Below, piece after piece: positions 8,789-18,305 of a DNA stretch of 64,000 nt. The notes below the pieces were generated by a model. It made no database searches and was not told where the DNA came from. It was given only the letters and a program-made list of their open reading frames with translations. Every line of letters starts with the position of its first letter. The stretch's first letter is position 1. A program made the position numbers and the translations under genes. The DNA comes from Paucibacter sp. TC2R-5. Lineage in GTDB: Bacteria > Pseudomonadota > Gammaproteobacteria > Burkholderiales > Burkholderiaceae_C. The DNA lies in the NCBI RefSeq assembly GCF_025717605.1, contig NZ_JAJIRQ010000008.1, positions 186,001-250,000 on the forward strand, read 5' to 3'.

Positions 8789-9513
8789 TGAAGCCGCACG
8801 CTCGCCCCCCTGGCCGCAGTCAAGCTGGTTTGAGCCTGGTGAGCCTGATGGTGGGCATGGCCATATCAATGTTTGCCGTCTTAGGCGCATTGGCGCTGTA
8901 CCGCAGCACGACCCAAACGGTGTTTGGCGGCGGTGGCTTGGTTCGCAACTCCTTGCAAGATGGCCAACTGGCCTCGGGCCTGCTGAGCGCCCAAATTGCA
9001 TTGCAAGGCGCAGGCTACGGCATCAGCTCGCCGGTCACCGGCACCCATTTGCTGCTGCTTTCGAACGCCTCTTTAAACCCCAACACCCTGATTCTGAGCG
9101 GTACGGTGGTGGCGGTCGGCGCGGCGGCCAGTTCCGGCAACGCGCTGGTCTGGATCGCCAACCCGGGCCTCTCGGCCAGCAGCGCTGACTATCGCTGCCT
9201 GGGCCTGGTGTCTGACCCCAGCACCAAGGCGCTCTACATGATTCAGTCCAGCGGTGCCTGTTCGCCTTTGACGACGCAATGGAGCACCATCACCTGGTTG
9301 CGCCGCACCTTGGTTGACGCCAATGTGCAGGCACAAGCCGTCACCATGTCGGTGCAAAACGCCAGCAATTGCTGGCCCTATGGCGCGGTGCCCAAGACCA
9401 TCAGCAGCTATGACCCCCCAGCCGCCTCTGTTCAGGTCAAATTCGGCTACAGCGGCAGCGTGACCGGGTCCAGCAACACCTACACCAGTTGTCTGGCCAA
9501 CCTGAGCTCTTGA
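8788..9513 (+). CDS. pilW: Minor pilin PilW-like, with Ser in place of Glu +5
   Basis: 241 residues. Leader SQAG followed by LSLVSLMVGMAISMFAVLG. The pattern LSLVxLMVGM is that of PilW, but the near-invariant Glu at +5 is Ser. The rest shows the PilW-type pattern GGLVRNSLQDGQLASGLLSAQIALQGAGYG and two cysteine pairs (YRCLGL/GACSPL and NCWPY/TSCLAN). PilW normally bridges the FimU/PilV pair and PilX in the tip complex. Start codon overlaps the pilV stop. The substitution is visible in the sequence; its effect is inference. Confidence 0.8.
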   Translation: MKPHARPPGRSQAGLSLVSLMVGMAISMFAVLGALALYRSTTQTVFGGGGLVRNSLQDGQLASGLLSAQIALQGAGYGISSPVTGTHLLLLSNASLNPNTLILSGTVVAVGAAASSGNALVWIANPGLSASSADYRCLGLVSDPSTKALYMIQSSGACSPLTTQWSTITWLRRTLVDANVQAQAVTMSVQNASNCWPYGAVPKTISSYDPPAASVQVKFGYSGSVTGSSNTYTSCLANLSS

Positions 9514-9515
9514 TC

Positions 9516-11366
9516 ATGGCATTCACTCAAGGACATATTTGCGCGCGGCGTCACCAACGCGGCATCTCCTCGGTGCTGTTCATGCTCTTGAGCGGTTTGT
9601 CGCTCGGCGCCATGGTGTTTGGCGCGATCTACTATGTGCGCGGCCTGCAATCGCAGTCGGTCACCGTGCATGCGCAGACGCAGGCGCAGCTCAAGGCCTG
9701 GAGCGGCGTCGAGGCGCTGCGCCAGCATCTATATCAATTGGGCGCTACCGAGGCGGCCAAGCTGAGCGTGAACCAGGTGGTGACGTTCTCCGCCTTGAGC
9801 GGCATCAGCGCGACCGTGGTGGATGTCTTGGCGGCTGACTCGGTCAACTGCGGCGGCGGCACCCGGGTCGGCTTCAATATCACCGGCAGCAGCGGCGGCG
9901 CCAACTCGCTTTTGGCTGCGACCTTTTGTGCCAAGGGCAATGGCGGCACACCTGGTGCGACAGGGAAAGTGCCGGCCGTCAATATCAAGGGCAATCTTCA
10001 GCTCGGCGGCGATCTGAAGGTGCAAGGCGATGCGCAGACCAAGGTGGTTGTTGACGGCACGGTCAATGGCTCGGGCAGCTTGACCGGCATCTCCAATCTC
10101 TATGCGACCGGCGACATCACCTTGGGCGGCTCGGTCGGTTTTGACCTCTTGTTTTCCGAGGGCAATATCAACCTTTCCGGCAGCGCGCTGTACAGCAGCG
10201 TGCAGTCGATGAAGAACGTTAGCCTGAGCGGCGGCGTCAGCGTAGCCAGCCTGACCGCCAACGGTACCGTCACGATGTCAAGCAACTCTGTGACCGCTTT
10301 GAATTCGATCGGCAATGTCACCACAGGCAGCGCCACCATCGGCACCTTGAAAACCAAGGGCAGCGTCGTCGGCAGCAATTTGACGGTCAGCGGTGACGCC
10401 CAGGTGGCGGGCAATTACACCGAGTCGTCCAACGGCAGCGTAGGCAGCGGCAACTATGGCGGCAGTCTCTCCACCCAAACCTGGAATACAAAGGTCAACA
10501 TGACGCGGGTGGCCAACTTGGCCGTCAACATCACGCCCCTGACCGCCAGCACGGTGACCACGCCTGCGTTTGACGCCTACCCCTATAAGTCCTTGGCTAA
10601 CTATGTTTTCGAGCGGGTTGGCAGCAACACCAAGGTCACTGTCAACAATGTCAACTCGATTCCCAATGCCACCTATTTTTTGGTCGGCACCGGTGGCACG
10701 CAGGACTATCTGTGTACGACCAGCAGCTACAACGCAGCCAGCTGCGTCGCCAAAATCTGCTCAGGCTATTCCGATTACAACTCTTGCTTCAGCTACAGCG
10801 CGGGCAAGTGGACGGTGGCCGGGACCACCATGGCGCCAGGTGTGCTGTGGTTCGATGGCGACGTCGAGGCCGGCTCCGGCACCTACTACAACAGCTGGAT
10901 CGCCACCGGCAACATCAATACCGGCGGAACCAATTCCACCTATGCCGTCAACTATGCAGGCTACGCCAAGACCTGCACCAACAGCACTTTTCCAGCGCTG
11001 GCACCGACCAATTTCTGCAAAGCCAGTGACACCAGCAAGCTGCAGCCGGTGGCGGCTGGAAACATCGCCTTCGGGGCCGGTGGCTTGCTGGCTTCGGTCT
11101 ACAAGGGTGGCAAGATCAACCTAACAGCCTCCAATGACGTTTATGGTTCGGTCTTGGCCGGCGATGACTTGACCACCTCGGGCAGCACGGTCGTGCATGG
11201 CTATGTTTCCGCAGCCAACTTGGCCACTACCAACACCGGCAGCTCCTTGGGTGCCAGCACCTCGATCGACCTGCGCAATCTGCCCAGCGGTTTCGATCCC
11301 AGCAATACGGCGGCCACTTCCAGCGCGCCTATGTCGGCCACGCTGCTGTGGTCACGTTACCGCTGA
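9516..11366 (+). CDS. pilX: PilX-position minor pilin with large repetitive (beta-solenoid-like) domain
   Basis: 616 residues, about three times the length of usual PilX. The N-terminus (RHQRGISSVLFMLLSGLSL, then GAMVFGAIYYVRGLQSQS) has the PilX pattern: a Gly cleavage site, hydrophobic helix, no Glu +5. From about residue 150 to 330 come short Gly/Ser/Asn/Val-rich repeats (NIKGNLQLGGDLKVQGDA, SLTGISNLYATGDITLGGS, NVSLSGGVSVASLTANGTV) spaced about 20 residues, as in bactofilin or beta-helix proteins. A Cys-rich segment (about 405-430) and another repeat run (550-600) follow. The pilin helix would place it in the pilus tip complex, with the solenoid exposed. Normally pilY1 follows; here none does. 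Confidence 0.75.
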   Translation: MAFTQGHICARRHQRGISSVLFMLLSGLSLGAMVFGAIYYVRGLQSQSVTVHAQTQAQLKAWSGVEALRQHLYQLGATEAAKLSVNQVVTFSALSGISATVVDVLAADSVNCGGGTRVGFNITGSSGGANSLLAATFCAKGNGGTPGATGKVPAVNIKGNLQLGGDLKVQGDAQTKVVVDGTVNGSGSLTGISNLYATGDITLGGSVGFDLLFSEGNINLSGSALYSSVQSMKNVSLSGGVSVASLTANGTVTMSSNSVTALNSIGNVTTGSATIGTLKTKGSVVGSNLTVSGDAQVAGNYTESSNGSVGSGNYGGSLSTQTWNTKVNMTRVANLAVNITPLTASTVTTPAFDAYPYKSLANYVFERVGSNTKVTVNNVNSIPNATYFLVGTGGTQDYLCTTSSYNAASCVAKICSGYSDYNSCFSYSAGKWTVAGTTMAPGVLWFDGDVEAGSGTYYNSWIATGNINTGGTNSTYAVNYAGYAKTCTNSTFPALAPTNFCKASDTSKLQPVAAGNIAFGAGGLLASVYKGGKINLTASNDVYGSVLAGDDLTTSGSTVVHGYVSAANLATTNTGSSLGASTSIDLRNLPSGFDPSNTAATSSAPMSATLLWSRYR

Positions 11367-12614
11367 AGCAAGGGCTGCAGCGGCTGCGGCCGCTTCACGC
11401 AATTTGTCTTTCTTGCTTTTTCGCAAGCCCTTGACGCCACCGGTGGGCGAAGGTGCCGAGTCAAGATCGGTCGGCTCAAACCCGGCAATCTGCTCCCGCG
11501 CAACCCGCTGGGCTTGACGCTTTTCAATCAAGCGGAAATGCGCCTCGCCATTGCTGCTGTGGCCGCTGACAAAGCTGATGGCGACGCCACTCTCGCCCGC
11601 CCGGCCGGTGCGGCCGATGCGGTGGGTGTAATCGATTGCTGCGCGCGGCAGGTCGTAGTTCAAGACCACCGGCAGGTCAGGAATATCCAGACCGCGCGCC
11701 GCCACATCGGTGGCCACCAGCACCTGAATCTCCGAGTTCTTCAGCGCCGCCAGCACCTTGGTGCGACCGCCCTGGCTCAACTCGCCGTGCAAGGCGGCCG
11801 CCTTGATGCCTTGCTTCCAGAGCTTGTCCGAGACATGCTCGGTCGCGTACTTGGTCGCCACAAACACCAGCACGCGCGTCCAGCCTTCAGTCTCTAGCAA
11901 GTGCCGCAGCAAGGGCGTGCGCCGGCTCTCATCAACCTGAATCGAGCGTTGGTGAATCGCCGCCGTGCACTCGGGCTCGGCTGCAATCGTGATCCGTTCG
12001 GGCTGATGCAGCAGGCCATCGGCGAGCGCCTGCACGGCCGGCGCAAAAGTGGCGGAGAAAAACAGGTTCTGGCGCGCCTTCGGGCACAAGGCCAGCACGC
12101 GCTGCAACTCATCCGCGAAGCCCATATCAAGCAGGCGATCGGCCTCATCCAGCACCAACATGCTGACGGCCGACAAGCGCAAAGCATTGTTGTCGAGCAA
12201 ATCCAGCAGGCGCCCTGGCGTGGCTACCACGATGTCGGCGCCGCCGCGCAAGGCCATCATCTGCGGATTGATGGATACACCACCAAAGACAGTGGCGACC
12301 TTGATCGCGAGGGGCAAGTCCTGGGCCAGGGCTTGCAATGCTTCACCAATTTGCGCCGCCAGTTCCCGCGTGGGCACCAGCACCAGGGCACGGGTCTGGC
12401 GCACACCGGCGCCGCGCTGTTGCAGCAGATTCTGTAGCAGCGGCAAGGCGAAGGCGGCGGTCTTGCCGGAGCCGGTTTGCGCCAAGCCCAGGACGTCCTG
12501 GCCACGCAAAATGACGGGGATGGCGGCGGCCTGAATGGCGGTCGGGGCGTGGTAGCCCTGCTCGCGCACGGCGCGGATGAGGGCGGGCGAAAGGCCCAGC
12601 GTTGCAAAAGACAT
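11352..12614 (-). CDS. rhlE: DEAD-box RNA helicase RhlE
   Basis: 420 residues. All DEAD-box motifs are visible: Q-motif (FATLGLSPALIRAV...PTAIQAAAIP), Walker A AQTGSGKTAA, PTRELAAQ, TPGRLLDLL, DEAD, SAT (FFSATF), then TDVAARGLDIPDLPVV and HRIGRTGRAG. The short basic C-terminal tail (KGLRKSKKDKLREAA) is typical of RhlE. Cytoplasmic ATP-dependent helicase acting on structured RNA, often in ribosome assembly. The start at ATG 12614 gives MSFATLGLS; the upstream in-frame start is unlikely. Its 3' end overlaps the convergent pilX gene by 15 bp. Confidence 0.93.
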   Translation of the reverse strand: MSFATLGLSPALIRAVREQGYHAPTAIQAAAIPVILRGQDVLGLAQTGSGKTAAFALPLLQNLLQQRGAGVRQTRALVLVPTRELAAQIGEALQALAQDLPLAIKVATVFGGVSINPQMMALRGGADIVVATPGRLLDLLDNNALRLSAVSMLVLDEADRLLDMGFADELQRVLALCPKARQNLFFSATFAPAVQALADGLLHQPERITIAAEPECTAAIHQRSIQVDESRRTPLLRHLLETEGWTRVLVFVATKYATEHVSDKLWKQGIKAAALHGELSQGGRTKVLAALKNSEIQVLVATDVAARGLDIPDLPVVLNYDLPRAAIDYTHRIGRTGRAGESGVAISFVSGHSSNGEAHFRLIEKRQAQRVAREQIAGFEPTDLDSAPSPTGGVKGLRKSKKDKLREAAAAAAALASAVT

Positions 12615-12689
12615 GAAGTGGGCCTTGGGCGAAAACAAGGGCTGATTTTAAGGCCCGCCAACGAGCTTTCGGCCCAGTTCGCCAGAGAA

Positions 12690-13244
12690 CTAAAACAAAG
12701 CGCGCTGCTCGGCTGCCATTTGACCCGCGGCGGCGGCCTCGATCGCCAGCAGCTTCAGCTTGGTTTGCGCGCCGCCATGGGCCGAAAAGCCTCCGCTGGC
12801 GCCCTTGGCGCCCAAGACCCGGTGGCAAGGCACGATGGGCGCAAAGGGGTTGTCCCCTTCGGCTCGGCCGACTGCACGCGCAGCGCCGGGCTGGCCCAGC
12901 ATCAGCGCAATTTCGCCGTAAGTCAGGGTCTGGCCGAGTGGTATTTGCCTTGTGATCGCGTGCACACGTTGATTGAACTCGGCCACCTCGCTTTGGTCAA
13001 GTGCGAGCTCCAGCAAGTCGGCATGCGCAGTCGGGTCACCAGCCAGCAAACGCTGAATCGCATCAATGGCCCGCAAGACTTGAGCGTTAGGCGCTGCCTC
13101 ACTGGCCGTACGAAAACGCACCCGCATGCGCTCGCGAGTCAGCCCAGCGTTCTCTTCCGGCAATTGCGAGCCCTTGATGCCCTGCTCGCTCCAGGCAATG
13201 CCGCAGCAGCCCAGAGCGGTATCAAAGCAGCTGAATTGCAGCAT
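12690..13244 (-). CDS. ogt: Methylated-DNA--protein-cysteine methyltransferase
   Basis: 184 residues. The suicide repair enzyme that removes methyl groups from O6-methylguanine. The C-terminal DNA-binding/active-site domain holds PLGQTLTYGEIA, ARAVGRAEGDNPFAPIVP and the acceptor-cysteine motif PCHRVLGAKG, then GGFSAHGG. The active site is PCHRV, as in all Ogt/Ada proteins. Start ATG 13244, two bases after the dus stop, so it is probably co-transcribed with dus. In-frame extension upstream exists but overlaps dus and is not homologous. Confidence 0.92.
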   Translation of the reverse strand: MLQFSCFDTALGCCGIAWSEQGIKGSQLPEENAGLTRERMRVRFRTASEAAPNAQVLRAIDAIQRLLAGDPTAHADLLELALDQSEVAEFNQRVHAITRQIPLGQTLTYGEIALMLGQPGAARAVGRAEGDNPFAPIVPCHRVLGAKGASGGFSAHGGAQTKLKLLAIEAAAAGQMAAEQRALF

Positions 13245-13246
13245 GT

Positions 13247-14305
13247 TCAGGCAGCGGCAGCGGCCTGCCGCAAGGCCTCGGTCTGCGCCTGATGTTCGGC
13301 CACATGCGCCGCTATGCCGGTGCGCGACTGCCTGGCCAAGGCAGCTACCGCCGCAACATCCATCGACTTGTACTGATGATCGGACCAGATTTGCCGCCAG
13401 CGCCGCGAACCGGCCTGGCCATTCCACAAACCCAGGGCATGGCGCATCGCCTGCGTCCAGGGCCGGCCGCTCGCTACTTGGGCTTCGAGGTACTTCAGCC
13501 ATTCGACCTCGACCTGCTCGCGACCGTTCTGGTGGTTTCGGGCCGGCCCCGCCGTGCCGAAAAAGCGCTGGTCCCAGGCCGCCATTTGCCAAGGCTCGTG
13601 ATAGGCCTGGCGGCCGACCATCACGCCGTCCACATGCAGCAGTTGCTCGGCGATCTGCTCGTCGGTCTTCACGCCACCGTTCAACACGATGGTCAGCCCA
13701 GGGAACTCGCGTTTGAGTTGATGCACCAACTCATAGCGCAAAGGCGGCAGCTCGCGGTTTTCTTTCGGAGAGATGCCCTGCAGCCATGCATTTCGGGCAT
13801 GCACGATGAAGACCGTGCAACCCACATCGGCAATCGCCCCGACAAAATCTCGCACGAATTCGTAGCTCTCCAAGCGGTCGATGCCGATGCGGTGCTTGAT
13901 CGTCACCGGGATGCTCACCGCATCCAACATCGCCTTGATGCCATCGGCCACCAAGGCCGGTTCGGCCATCAGGCAGGCGCCAAACGCCCCGCGTTGCACT
14001 CGCTCGCTGGGGCAGCCGCAGTTCAGATTGACTTCGTCATAACCCCATTGCTCGGCCAGCTTGGCGCAGGCAGCCAGATCGGCCGGCTCCGAACCGCCGA
14101 GTTGCAGGGCGACCGGATGTTCCTCTTGATTGAAATCGAGGTGGCGCGGCTGATCGCCATGTAGCAAGGCGCCGGTGGTCACCATTTCGGTGTAGAGCCG
14201 GGTCTTTTGGGTCAGCAGGCGATGGAAGTAGCGACAGTGTTTGTCGGTCCAATCCAACATGGGGGCGACCGAGAGCCGCCAAGGGTTGTTGATTTTTTCT
14301 TGCAC
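13247..14305 (-). CDS. dusA: tRNA-dihydrouridine synthase A
   Basis: 352 residues. FMN-dependent enzyme that reduces uridines (20/20a in DusA) of tRNA. LSVAPMLDWTDKHCRYFHRL at the N-terminus, the catalytic cysteine in LNCGCPSERV, the FMN-binding IKHRIGID, HARNAWLQG, and LNGGVKT with VDGVMVGRQAY fit DusA of proteobacteria. The start is a GTG at 14305 with no strong ribosome site, and is the least certain part. Followed two bases later by ogt. Confidence 0.93.
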   Translation of the reverse strand: MQEKINNPWRLSVAPMLDWTDKHCRYFHRLLTQKTRLYTEMVTTGALLHGDQPRHLDFNQEEHPVALQLGGSEPADLAACAKLAEQWGYDEVNLNCGCPSERVQRGAFGACLMAEPALVADGIKAMLDAVSIPVTIKHRIGIDRLESYEFVRDFVGAIADVGCTVFIVHARNAWLQGISPKENRELPPLRYELVHQLKREFPGLTIVLNGGVKTDEQIAEQLLHVDGVMVGRQAYHEPWQMAAWDQRFFGTAGPARNHQNGREQVEVEWLKYLEAQVASGRPWTQAMRHALGLWNGQAGSRRWRQIWSDHQYKSMDVAAVAALARQSRTGIAAHVAEHQAQTEALRQAAAAA

Positions 14306-14358
14306 CCTCGGATTATCCCAGGCTCAGAAGCCAGACTCGGCAGAATGGGCCGGAGCGC

Positions 14359-16062
14359 TCAGAACAAGCCTGAAATGCGCCCCGCATCATCCACATCAAT
14401 CCGCTCGGCCGAGGGGACCTTGGGCAGACCTGGCATGGTCATGATGTCGCCGCAGATTGCCACGACAAACTCCGCCCCAGCGTTCAAGCGCAGCTCGCGC
14501 ACATGCAAAGTGTGGCCGACCGGCGCGCCCCGCAGCGTCGGATCGGCACTGAAGGAGTACTGGGTCTTGGCGATGCAGACAGGGAAGTGGCCATACCCGC
14601 CCGCCTGCCAGTCCTGCAATTGCGTCAATGCCTTGGGTGCAAACACGACGTCGGCGGCCCGGTAGATTTTGGTGGCGACAGCGCGGATCTTGTCGGCCAG
14701 CGGCTCGGCATCGGCATAGAGAGCGGCCGCTGAAGCCGATGAACCCGATGAACCCGACAAAGCCGCACTTCCCTCGCAAGCCCGTACCACCGCTCGGGCC
14801 AGATCGGCCGCGCCAGCGCCGCCATCGGCCCAGTGCGTCGCCAGCACGCAGGGCACGTCCAGCTCGGTGCAACAGCGCTCAATCATGGCCATTTCTTCAA
14901 TCAGGTCGCTGTCGAAACGGTTGATCGACACAATCACCGGCAGACCGTAATGGCGCTGGATATTCTCGACATGGCGGCGCAAATTGGCCAGTCCGTCGGC
15001 GAGCGCTTGCGGGCCGTCACTGCCGGGCTTTTTGGCATCGGCGCCGCCGTGATATTTGAGCGCACGCACGGTTGCGACCAAGACCGCGCATGCCGGCTTC
15101 AAACCGCCTTTGCGGCACTTGATGTCAATGAACTTTTCAGCCCCCAGATCGGCGCCAAAGCCGGCCTCGGTGACCACATAGTCGGCCAGTTTCAGAGCCG
15201 TCTGCGTGGCGATCAAGGAGTTGCAGCCATGCGCGATATTGGCAAAGGGACCGCCATGAACAAAGGCCAGATTGCCCTCCAGGGTCTGCACCAGATTCGG
15301 CGCCAACGCGTCTTTCAGCAAAGCAGCCATTGCGCCATCGGCCTTCAATTCGCGCGCGGTGACCGGCTGCTTGGTGGCCGTGTAGCCGACCACGATATTA
15401 CCCAATCGGCGCTTCAGATCGGCCAGCGAAGTGGACAGGCAAACGATCGCCATCACCTCGGACGCGACCACGATGTCAAATCCGTCTTGCCGAGGGTAGC
15501 CATTGCCGGGCCCGCCCAGCGCCACGGTGATGTCGCGCAAGGCACGGTCATTCATGTCGATGACACGGCGCCAGGTGATCCGGCGCACATCCAACTGCAG
15601 CGCATTGCCGTGGTGGATGTGGTTATCGATCAGTGCGGCTAACAAGCTATGAGCCAGGCCAATGGCGTGGAAGTCACCTGTAAAATGCAGATTGATGTCT
15701 TCCATCGGCACGACCTGGGCATGTCCACCGCCGGCCGCACCGCCCTTCATGCCAAAGCATGGGCCTAAAGAGGGTTCGCGCAAACAAATCATCGTTTGCT
15801 TGCCAATGTGGTTCAGGCCGTCGCCCAGGCCGACGGTCGTGGTCGTCTTGCCTTCCCCTGGCGGTGTGGGTGAGATCGCGGTCACCAGAATCAGATGCCC
15901 GTCCTTGCGACCGCTCAGGCGCTGTACCTCTTCCAGGCTCAGCTTGGCTTTGTAGTGACCGTAAGGGCTGAGTGAGTCCTCCTGAATATCCAAGCGGCGG
16001 CTGGCCAAAGGGAGAATTTTTTGCAGCGTAGCGGCTTGGGCGATTTCGATGTCGGTAGGCAT
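14359..16062 (-). CDS. fhs: Formate--tetrahydrofolate ligase
   Basis: 567 residues. ATP-dependent synthesis of 10-formyl-THF from formate, feeding one-carbon metabolism. The family fingerprints are visible: the P-loop region [73 protein letters not shown] and the C-terminal [12 protein letters not shown]. The start ATG 16062 follows AAGGAT at 7 bases. A run of Ser/Gly/Ala-rich sequence ([20 protein letters not shown], about residue 435) is a small low-complexity insertion. A terminator from the upstream gene ends 37 bp before the start, so fhs has its own promoter. Confidence 0.95.
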   Translation of the reverse strand: MPTDIEIAQAATLQKILPLASRRLDIQEDSLSPYGHYKAKLSLEEVQRLSGRKDGHLILVTAISPTPPGEGKTTTTVGLGDGLNHIGKQTMICLREPSLGPCFGMKGGAAGGGHAQVVPMEDINLHFTGDFHAIGLAHSLLAALIDNHIHHGNALQLDVRRITWRRVIDMNDRALRDITVALGGPGNGYPRQDGFDIVVASEVMAIVCLSTSLADLKRRLGNIVVGYTATKQPVTARELKADGAMAALLKDALAPNLVQTLEGNLAFVHGGPFANIAHGCNSLIATQTALKLADYVVTEAGFGADLGAEKFIDIKCRKGGLKPACAVLVATVRALKYHGGADAKKPGSDGPQALADGLANLRRHVENIQRHYGLPVIVSINRFDSDLIEEMAMIERCCTELDVPCVLATHWADGGAGAADLARAVVRACEGSAALSGSSGSSASAAALYADAEPLADKIRAVATKIYRAADVVFAPKALTQLQDWQAGGYGHFPVCIAKTQYSFSADPTLRGAPVGHTLHVRELRLNAGAEFVVAICGDIMTMPGLPKVPSAERIDVDDAGRISGLF

Positions 16063-16098
16063 CAGGGCATCCTTGGAGTCGGGGGTAGGTCCAGAACG

Positions 16099-16131
16099 AA
16101 AAAGCGGCAAGGTCCGGTAAGACCTTGCCGC
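16099..16131 (-). terminator. Rho-independent terminator after the hydroxyisobutyryl-CoA hydrolase gene
   Basis: On the minus strand: an 11-bp perfect stem (GCGGCAAGGTC / GACCTTGCCGC at 16104-16131) with a 6-base loop, followed by TTTTT. It lies between the CoA hydrolase gene and fhs and closes the upstream transcription unit. Confidence 0.85.
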
Positions 16132-16165
16132 AATTATGAAGCTGGATTTGCGCTGAATTCGGCGC

Positions 16166-17287
16166 TCAGCTCAGCGCACGCAATGGGTGTTGCTCGGGCG
16201 CCCAAGGGCTGTCGAAAAACGCCAACACCTGCTCGCGACTGACATCTTCAATCCGCGCCGGCAACCAACAGGGCTGATGATCCTTGTCGATAGCCAGGGC
16301 CCGGATGCCTTCGACGGTTTCACTGCGCGCACCGGACCTGAGGTGAAAGCAGTGATGAACGATGTCGCGCTCCATGCGCAAATCTTCGGCCAGGCTCATG
16401 CTGCGCGCACGGCGGAATTGCTCCAGCGTGACGGCCAACATCAGGGGCGAGCGTTTGCGCAAAACAGCCAAGGTCTGCAAGGCCCATTCGTCGCCGGCCG
16501 CCTCTAGCGAAGCCATGATGGCGGCAACATCGCTCAAACCAAAATGCTGATCAATGCGGCCGCGCAACGTCTTGGGGTCGACTGCCGGGGCCAAGTCGAC
16601 ATGCTCCATCACCGTCGCCACCACATGTTCCGCGCTGCTTTGCTCGCCATGTTTGAAGGCTTCGATCAGCGCCGGCATCGCCGCACTTTGCACATAAACA
16701 TCACCCAAGCCGAGCTCGATGGCGTCACCGGCACCGATTGTGTGGCCGGTGAGCGCCAGCCATTCACCCACATGGCCGGGGCATTGGCTCAGAAAGTAAC
16801 CCCCACCCACATCGGGGAAGAGACCGATATGGGTTTCGGGCATGGCCAGCTTGGAACCCTCGGTCAGCACACGCAACTTGGCGCCTTGACTGATACCCAT
16901 GCCGCCGCCCATCACCACACCGTCCATCAAGGCGATATAGGGCTTAGCGAAGTTGTGAATCAGGTGATTGAGCGCATATTCCTCGGTGAAGAAATCATCC
17001 AAGGCAGAGTCCTCTGCCAAGGCCGCACTGTGAAAGAAACGGATATCGCCGCCGGCGCAAAAAGCGGGCGATTTGCCCATTCGTGCGGCGCCGAGGATGA
17101 CGACGGCCTCGATGGCGGGATCAAGAGCCCAGGCCTTCAACAAGGACGACAAGTCGCGGATCATGGCCAGCGACAAGGCGTTCAGCGCCTCCGGGCGATT
17201 CAGCGTGATCAGGCCCAGGCAACCATTGATTTCGGCCAGCACCTGGCCCTTGGATTGAAGTGCGGGTAATTGCTCCGGCATCGTCAT
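16166..17287 (-). CDS. 3-hydroxyisobutyryl-CoA hydrolase (crotonase superfamily)
   Basis: 373 residues, longer than ordinary enoyl-CoA hydratases (about 260) and matching HIBCH, which hydrolyses 3-hydroxyisobutyryl-CoA in valine breakdown. Crotonase motifs: [26 protein letters not shown] (oxyanion Gly-Gly with Asp), and [13 protein letters not shown] followed by [20 protein letters not shown]. The C-terminal domain with [18 protein letters not shown] and [15 protein letters not shown] is characteristic of HIBCH. ATG 17287 overlaps the upstream transporter stop as ATGA, so both are translated from one message. The exact CoA substrate is inferred. Confidence 0.88.
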   Translation of the reverse strand: MTMPEQLPALQSKGQVLAEINGCLGLITLNRPEALNALSLAMIRDLSSLLKAWALDPAIEAVVILGAARMGKSPAFCAGGDIRFFHSAALAEDSALDDFFTEEYALNHLIHNFAKPYIALMDGVVMGGGMGISQGAKLRVLTEGSKLAMPETHIGLFPDVGGGYFLSQCPGHVGEWLALTGHTIGAGDAIELGLGDVYVQSAAMPALIEAFKHGEQSSAEHVVATVMEHVDLAPAVDPKTLRGRIDQHFGLSDVAAIMASLEAAGDEWALQTLAVLRKRSPLMLAVTLEQFRRARSMSLAEDLRMERDIVHHCFHLRSGARSETVEGIRALAIDKDHQPCWLPARIEDVSREQVLAFFDSPWAPEQHPLRALS

Positions 17288-18255
17288 GCCTCTCTCCGAG
17301 AATGTGTAGGGTTTATTTCGTTAGCTTGTGGCAGGCTTGCATTCGCATTAGGTGCTTGACGCCCAGCCAATAGCTCGTTAGCCAGCAAAGCCAGCAGCAC
17401 CATAGCACCACCGAGCAGGGTTGCGGCCGTTGGGCTTTCTCCCGCCCAAAGCCAGGCCCACAGCACGCCCAGCACCAACTCCAATTGGCCCAGCAACGCC
17501 AACTCTGGCCCAGTCAGCACGCGACTAAGTTTCACCACCAGCAAACAGGGGATGGCAAGCTGGAAGATGCCCAATCCCGCCAAGAGAGTCAGGTCATGCG
17601 GGCTCGCCTGCATGGGCCAGGCCAAGGGCAGCATCGCCAGCGTGGAGATCAGTGCGCCGAGCAAGACCGCCAGGGGCATATCTTCAAGTGCATCGCTTGC
17701 TTTGCTGCCATGGCCGACATGCTGCAACACGCACCAGTTGATTGCAGCTGCGAGCGGCACACCCAGTGCAACCAGCATGCCTAACACGCCTTGACCGGTA
17801 GCAGATGCACCGACCTCGGCCCCCTGCCCCAATTCATGGCCGAACATCCAGGCGATACCGGCGCTGGCCAGTGCAATGGCCCACCAAGTGCGGGTCGGCA
17901 GTTGCTTCTTCAGGACGAGGCGCGACAACAGCGCAGTCAACAACGGCCCCAAGGCCATGGTGACCAAGACATTGGCCACGCTGGTCAAACTTAAAGCCAC
18001 CATGAAGGCGGTGAACATCACTGCCCAACACAAGCCCGAGAGCCAGACCAAACGGGGTGCGGCCCGCAACTGCGCCCACAAGGCCGGCCCGCGCAGCCAG
18101 CGCAGGCCAATCACCAGAGCGATCGCATTGAAGCCGCTGCGCCAAAACGTCAGCTCAAAGCCGCGCGCCGCCTCCAGATGCCGTGTGACCACCCCGGCTG
18201 TGCTCCACAGCAGGGTGACCAACAACATCAGGTAGACGGCGCGACGGTGAGTCAT
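17284..18255 (-). CDS. DMT-superfamily (EamA/RhaT) transporter
   Basis: 323 residues with about ten hydrophobic helices in two EamA repeats. The first has LLWSTAGVVTRHLEAA and FWRSGFNAIAL; the second has GVPLAAAINWCVLQH and LGQLELVLGVLWAWLWAGES, the usual DMT signature before the last helices. Inner-membrane drug/metabolite exporter of unknown substrate. Coupled by a 4-bp overlap to the CoA hydrolase gene; this pairing may mean export of a branched-chain catabolite, but that is only suggestion. The C-terminal tail (NANASLPQANEINPTHSRRE) is hydrophilic. Confidence 0.85.
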   Translation of the reverse strand: MTHRRAVYLMLLVTLLWSTAGVVTRHLEAARGFELTFWRSGFNAIALVIGLRWLRGPALWAQLRAAPRLVWLSGLCWAVMFTAFMVALSLTSVANVLVTMALGPLLTALLSRLVLKKQLPTRTWWAIALASAGIAWMFGHELGQGAEVGASATGQGVLGMLVALGVPLAAAINWCVLQHVGHGSKASDALEDMPLAVLLGALISTLAMLPLAWPMQASPHDLTLLAGLGIFQLAIPCLLVVKLSRVLTGPELALLGQLELVLGVLWAWLWAGESPTAATLLGGAMVLLALLANELLAGRQAPNANASLPQANEINPTHSRREA

Positions 18256-18269
18256 GGCTCAGCGGCAAA

Positions 18270-18289
18270 GGGCAAGCTCAGACTTGCCC
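18270..18289 (-). terminator. Possible weak terminator hairpin after typA
   Basis: A 7-bp stem (GGGCAAG / CTTGCCC) with a 6-base loop lies between typA and the DMT transporter gene; only TTT follows on the minus strand, so termination may be weak or partial. Confidence 0.4.
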
Positions 18290-18305
18290 TGGGCTCCCTG
18301 GACTA

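Noticed and set aside
15000-16100. Folate or THF riboswitch before fhs
   Set aside because: The space between the upstream terminator and fhs is only 37 bp, too short for a known THF riboswitch; nothing resembling it is seen.
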